From: a bacterium
Lineage (GTDB): Bacteria; Armatimonadota; Fimbriimonadia; Fimbriimonadales; JBAXQP01
Assembly: GCA_037131655.1 (NCBI GenBank)
Contig: JBAXQP010000005.1
Span: forward strand, 1-24,924
DNA: 24,924 nt
Reading direction: 5' to 3'
Below are positions 23,019 through 24,924 of this stretch, one piece after another (within the stretch, counting starts at the first letter, position 1; each line of letters opens with the position of its first letter). The translations under genes were made by a program, and so were the position numbers. The notes under the pieces were generated by a model. That model did no database searches and was not told where the DNA came from. It saw only the letters and a list, made by a program, of their open reading frames with translations.

Positions 23019-23029
23019 CCCGTATGCCT

Positions 23030-23671
23030 TTAATTCTCTCCTACTAACAAATCGCGCAAGAACGGATTGTGTTGGCGTTCGGTTTTAATATCCGTTGACG
23101 GACCATGGCCGGGATAGATACGAGTGTCTTCAGGTAATGGAAGCAAGGTCTTTCGAATCGACCCCATAAGTTCATCATAGTCCCCATATAGCAAATCAGT
23201 TCGGCCTATGCTACCGGCAAAGAGAGTATCGCCGGTAAATACGATGCCAGGAACTTCCAGGATAATGCCTCCCGGACTATGCCCTGGCGTGCGGCGACTC
23301 GCTACTTTAATATAGCCAATAATCAACTCATCGATATCTTCCAGTAAACGATCAGGGTTGGCCTGTTCTGGCACATCGATTCCAAAGTTAGCTGCCTGAC
23401 GATGTGCAAGTTTCAAAAGGGGAATATCAGATGAATGCATCGCAACTGGCGCGCCAAACTGATTTTTGAACACAATATTCCCCGCCACATGGTCGAAATG
23501 TCCATGAGTGTTGATAATCCAGACAAGACGATATTTCCCTTGTTGAACGAAAGCTACCACCGGTTCACATTCGAGGCCAGGGTCAATAACAGCCGCCTCA
23601 CCTGACGTTTCATCAACCAATACATAAGTATTGTTTTCAAGAGGACCTGTCGTAAAGGCGTATACCTGCAT
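23030..23671 (-). CDS. Metallo-beta-lactamase-fold hydrolase, glyoxalase-II-like
   Basis: The 213-aa protein has the MBL zinc motif THGHFDHVAG (55-64) and the further ligands seen in TPGHSPGG (His), FTGDTLFAGSIGRTD (bridging Asp) and IYPGHGPST (His). Length and motif spacing match the YcbL and hydroxyacylglutathione hydrolase-like small enzymes, which hydrolyse thioesters such as S-lactoylglutathione or related thiol adducts. The long C-terminal substrate domain of true glyoxalase II is absent, so the physiological substrate is uncertain. It is convergent with PBP2, separated by 11 bases. The 193-base gap to the rhomboid gene on the other side must contain both divergent promoters, but I see no convincing -35/-10 pair in it. 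Confidence 0.93.
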   Translation of the reverse strand: MQVYAFTTGPLENNTYVLVDETSGEAAVIDPGLECEPVVAFVQQGKYRLVWIINTHGHFDHVAGNIVFKNQFGAPVAMHSSDIPLLKLAHRQAANFGIDVPEQANPDRLLEDIDELIIGYIKVASRRTPGHSPGGIILEVPGIVFTGDTLFAGSIGRTDLLYGDYDELMGSIRKTLLPLPEDTRIYPGHGPSTDIKTERQHNPFLRDLLVGEN

Positions 23672-23864
23672 AGTCCACCTACTTCATAAATTTGGCTTCT
23701 CAGCACTCTATTTTGCGTTTGCCTTCAAAAGCAAATAATTATATTTCTCATATTATCACACAACATGCCAAATTCCGCCACTGAAAACATTGGATTTTGA
23801 ATGGGTCTCACTACCGATATTGCTTGCACAGGTACAATAAAGGGGAAGATGTTGAAAATTTTTA

Positions 23865-24924
23865 ATGGTTAATCTTTATCGCTCGGCTAACAATGTCACA
23901 CAAGTTACCCAAACGCTGATCGCAGTCAATCTGATGATGGCGCTTGTGGTGTTTGTTAATGGTGGGTTCGGTAATCCATTAACCTATATCGCAGCAGGGG
24001 CTGATGTGCCTCAGTTAGTTAAGGCCGGTGATTATTGGCGTTGGGTATCCGCAACGTTTATTCATGCCGATTTAGTCCACTTAGCCTTCAATATGTTCGC
24101 GCTCTACCAACTCGGCACCCTCATCGAGAAGCTCTATGGTTCATCCAAAATGCTTATCATCTATGTGCTGAGCGGGATTGGAGGGTCGATTATTTCTGAT
24201 ATCTTCATGCACCATGGCTATTCGGTCGGCGCTTCCGGTGCGGTTTTTGGTTTAGTCGGCGCTGCATTAGGGATGGGGCTTCGCCACCGAGACCAACTCA
24301 GCCCCGCATTCAAGCAATATCTCGTTAGTGGCCTTGGTCCTCTAGTGATTTTCAACTTCCTAATCGGATTGAATAGTCAAGTTATCAACAACTGGGCACA
24401 CGGTGGAGGTTTCGTTACCGGCTTTATCTGCGGCTATTTGATCTATCCCGACCTGGCCTATTATCAACCTCGCCGTACCCCTTTTGCCCTTTACGGGACT
24501 ATCGCTGTTTCTCTTATACTGGTCTACACTACCATTTTCATGTTGCCAAGCGCATTAAAACCGTCCTATGGCTACGCTCACCAACCAATGCGCCAATATG
24601 TAGACCCGCATCATCGCTTTACTTTCAAATATCCGAAGATCTGGAATATTAATAACGAAGAAGCAATCGGAATGGTAATGGCAACGACTGAACTCTATGC
24701 TAATTTCAGTGTAATTATCATCCCGCTAACACAAGACCTTAATCCAGCCGCCCTTTCAAAGCCTCAAATCGATTCTCTAATAAAGCAAGAAAAACTACTA
24801 TTATCTGAATTCTATCCAAAAGGCTTAAAGTCAAAAACCTCCATCGGAAAAGATGCAATTTACGTTCAGTTCGAAGCTCGTAATGATGAGAATGCAGCAT
24901 CGCCAGTTTATTACGGTATAAGCA
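23865..24924 (+). CDS. Rhomboid intramembrane serine protease with C-terminal PsbP-like domain (3' end outside window)
   Basis: The frame is open to the last base, with 353 codons visible. Rhomboids cut transmembrane helices within the bilayer. Present are YWRWVSATFIHADLVHLAFN (57-76, including the HxxxN element, His72 and Asn76), the catalytic GASGAVFG (122-129, Ser124) and AHGGGFVTG (178-186, His179), with six membrane helices and a further one near 207-228. After about residue 245 the sequence leaves the membrane and runs HHRFTFKYPKIWNINNEE, followed by strands. This resembles the start of PsbP-like or DUF1795-like domains, which open with F.F.YP..W. The ATG at 23865 has no clear Shine-Dalgarno. 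The first 20 residues are otherwise ordinary for the family. Confidence 0.9.
   Translation, partial: MVNLYRSANNVTQVTQTLIAVNLMMALVVFVNGGFGNPLTYIAAGADVPQLVKAGDYWRWVSATFIHADLVHLAFNMFALYQLGTLIEKLYGSSKMLIIYVLSGIGGSIISDIFMHHGYSVGASGAVFGLVGAALGMGLRHRDQLSPAFKQYLVSGLGPLVIFNFLIGLNSQVINNWAHGGGFVTGFICGYLIYPDLAYYQPRRTPFALYGTIAVSLILVYTTIFMLPSALKPSYGYAHQPMRQYVDPHHRFTFKYPKIWNINNEEAIGMVMATTELYANFSVIIIPLTQDLNPAALSKPQIDSLIKQEKLLLSEFYPKGLKSKTSIGKDAIYVQFEARNDENAASPVYYGIS

Noticed and set aside
23833..23838. TACAAT as -10 box for the rhomboid gene
   Set aside because: No acceptable -35 hexamer lies at 16-18 bases, so the match is too weak to report as a promoter.

Overview
The window reads as ordinary chromosomal DNA from a flagellated bacterium of moderate GC content. 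It is densely coded and has no intergenic gap longer than about 200 bases. The best lineage hint is a type II pseudopilin-like protein with a DUF1559 architecture and an H-X9-DG motif near its C-terminus (12386-13150). Such proteins are expanded in Planctomycetota, Lentisphaerota and Armatimonadota. Together with several stand-alone conserved oddities (MutL without a mutase, a DUF1517-like protein, a large uncharacterised polytopic protein), this makes a deep-branching group such as Armatimonadota my best guess. It is an inference, not a demonstrated identity. No tRNA, rRNA, CRISPR array, insertion sequence or phage gene was seen.

Layout. (1) 1-5064, plus strand: the 3' end of a flagellar export and switch operon. 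It holds fliF (5' truncated by the window edge), fliG, fliH, fliI and fliJ, each overlapping the next by a few bases, then a small lytic transglycosylase and a MotE-like membrane protein. (2) 5095-6572: an unrecognised protein whose C-terminal half looks like the tail of type IIG restriction-modification enzymes, then a Gly-rich membrane protein of probable DUF1517 type. (3) 6569-9321, minus strand: a STAS-domain protein lacking the usual phosphoserine, a Zn-ribbon SAM methyltransferase, a DUF1385 membrane protein and ribosomal protein L31 (rpmE). (4) 9468-13150, plus strand: a 656-aa uncharacterised membrane protein, the protease HtpX and the DUF1559 pseudopilin. (5) 13147-17258, minus strand: a small unknown protein, a 1-phosphofructokinase-like PfkB kinase, ATP-dependent 6-phosphofructokinase (pfkA, abutting the kinase) and a MutL/GlmL ASKHA protein. 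(6) 17535-23018, plus strand: phosphoglycerate kinase behind a structured, repeat-containing leader, then a strong hairpin, then a two-gene cell-wall operon encoding a bifunctional class A PBP and a PBP2-type class B transpeptidase. (7) 23030-24924: a minus-strand glyoxalase-II-like metallo-beta-lactamase-fold hydrolase and a divergent plus-strand rhomboid protease with a C-terminal PsbP-like extension, cut by the window end.

How the genes work together. FliF/FliG form the MS-ring and switch interface, FliH/FliI/FliJ form the export ATPase complex, the transglycosylase probably opens peptidoglycan for the rod, and the MotE-like protein probably assists motor assembly. pfkA, the PfkB kinase and the divergently transcribed pgk form a glycolytic cluster. 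The two PBPs would make peptidoglycan for wall growth.

No obviously new multi-gene system is visible. The most unusual single items are two C-terminal Cys3His modules with identical spacing in the class A PBP, the orphan restriction-enzyme-tail protein, the 656-aa membrane protein, the rhomboid fusion, and a leader before pgk that combines a dispersed-repeat-like sequence with a possible pseudoknot.
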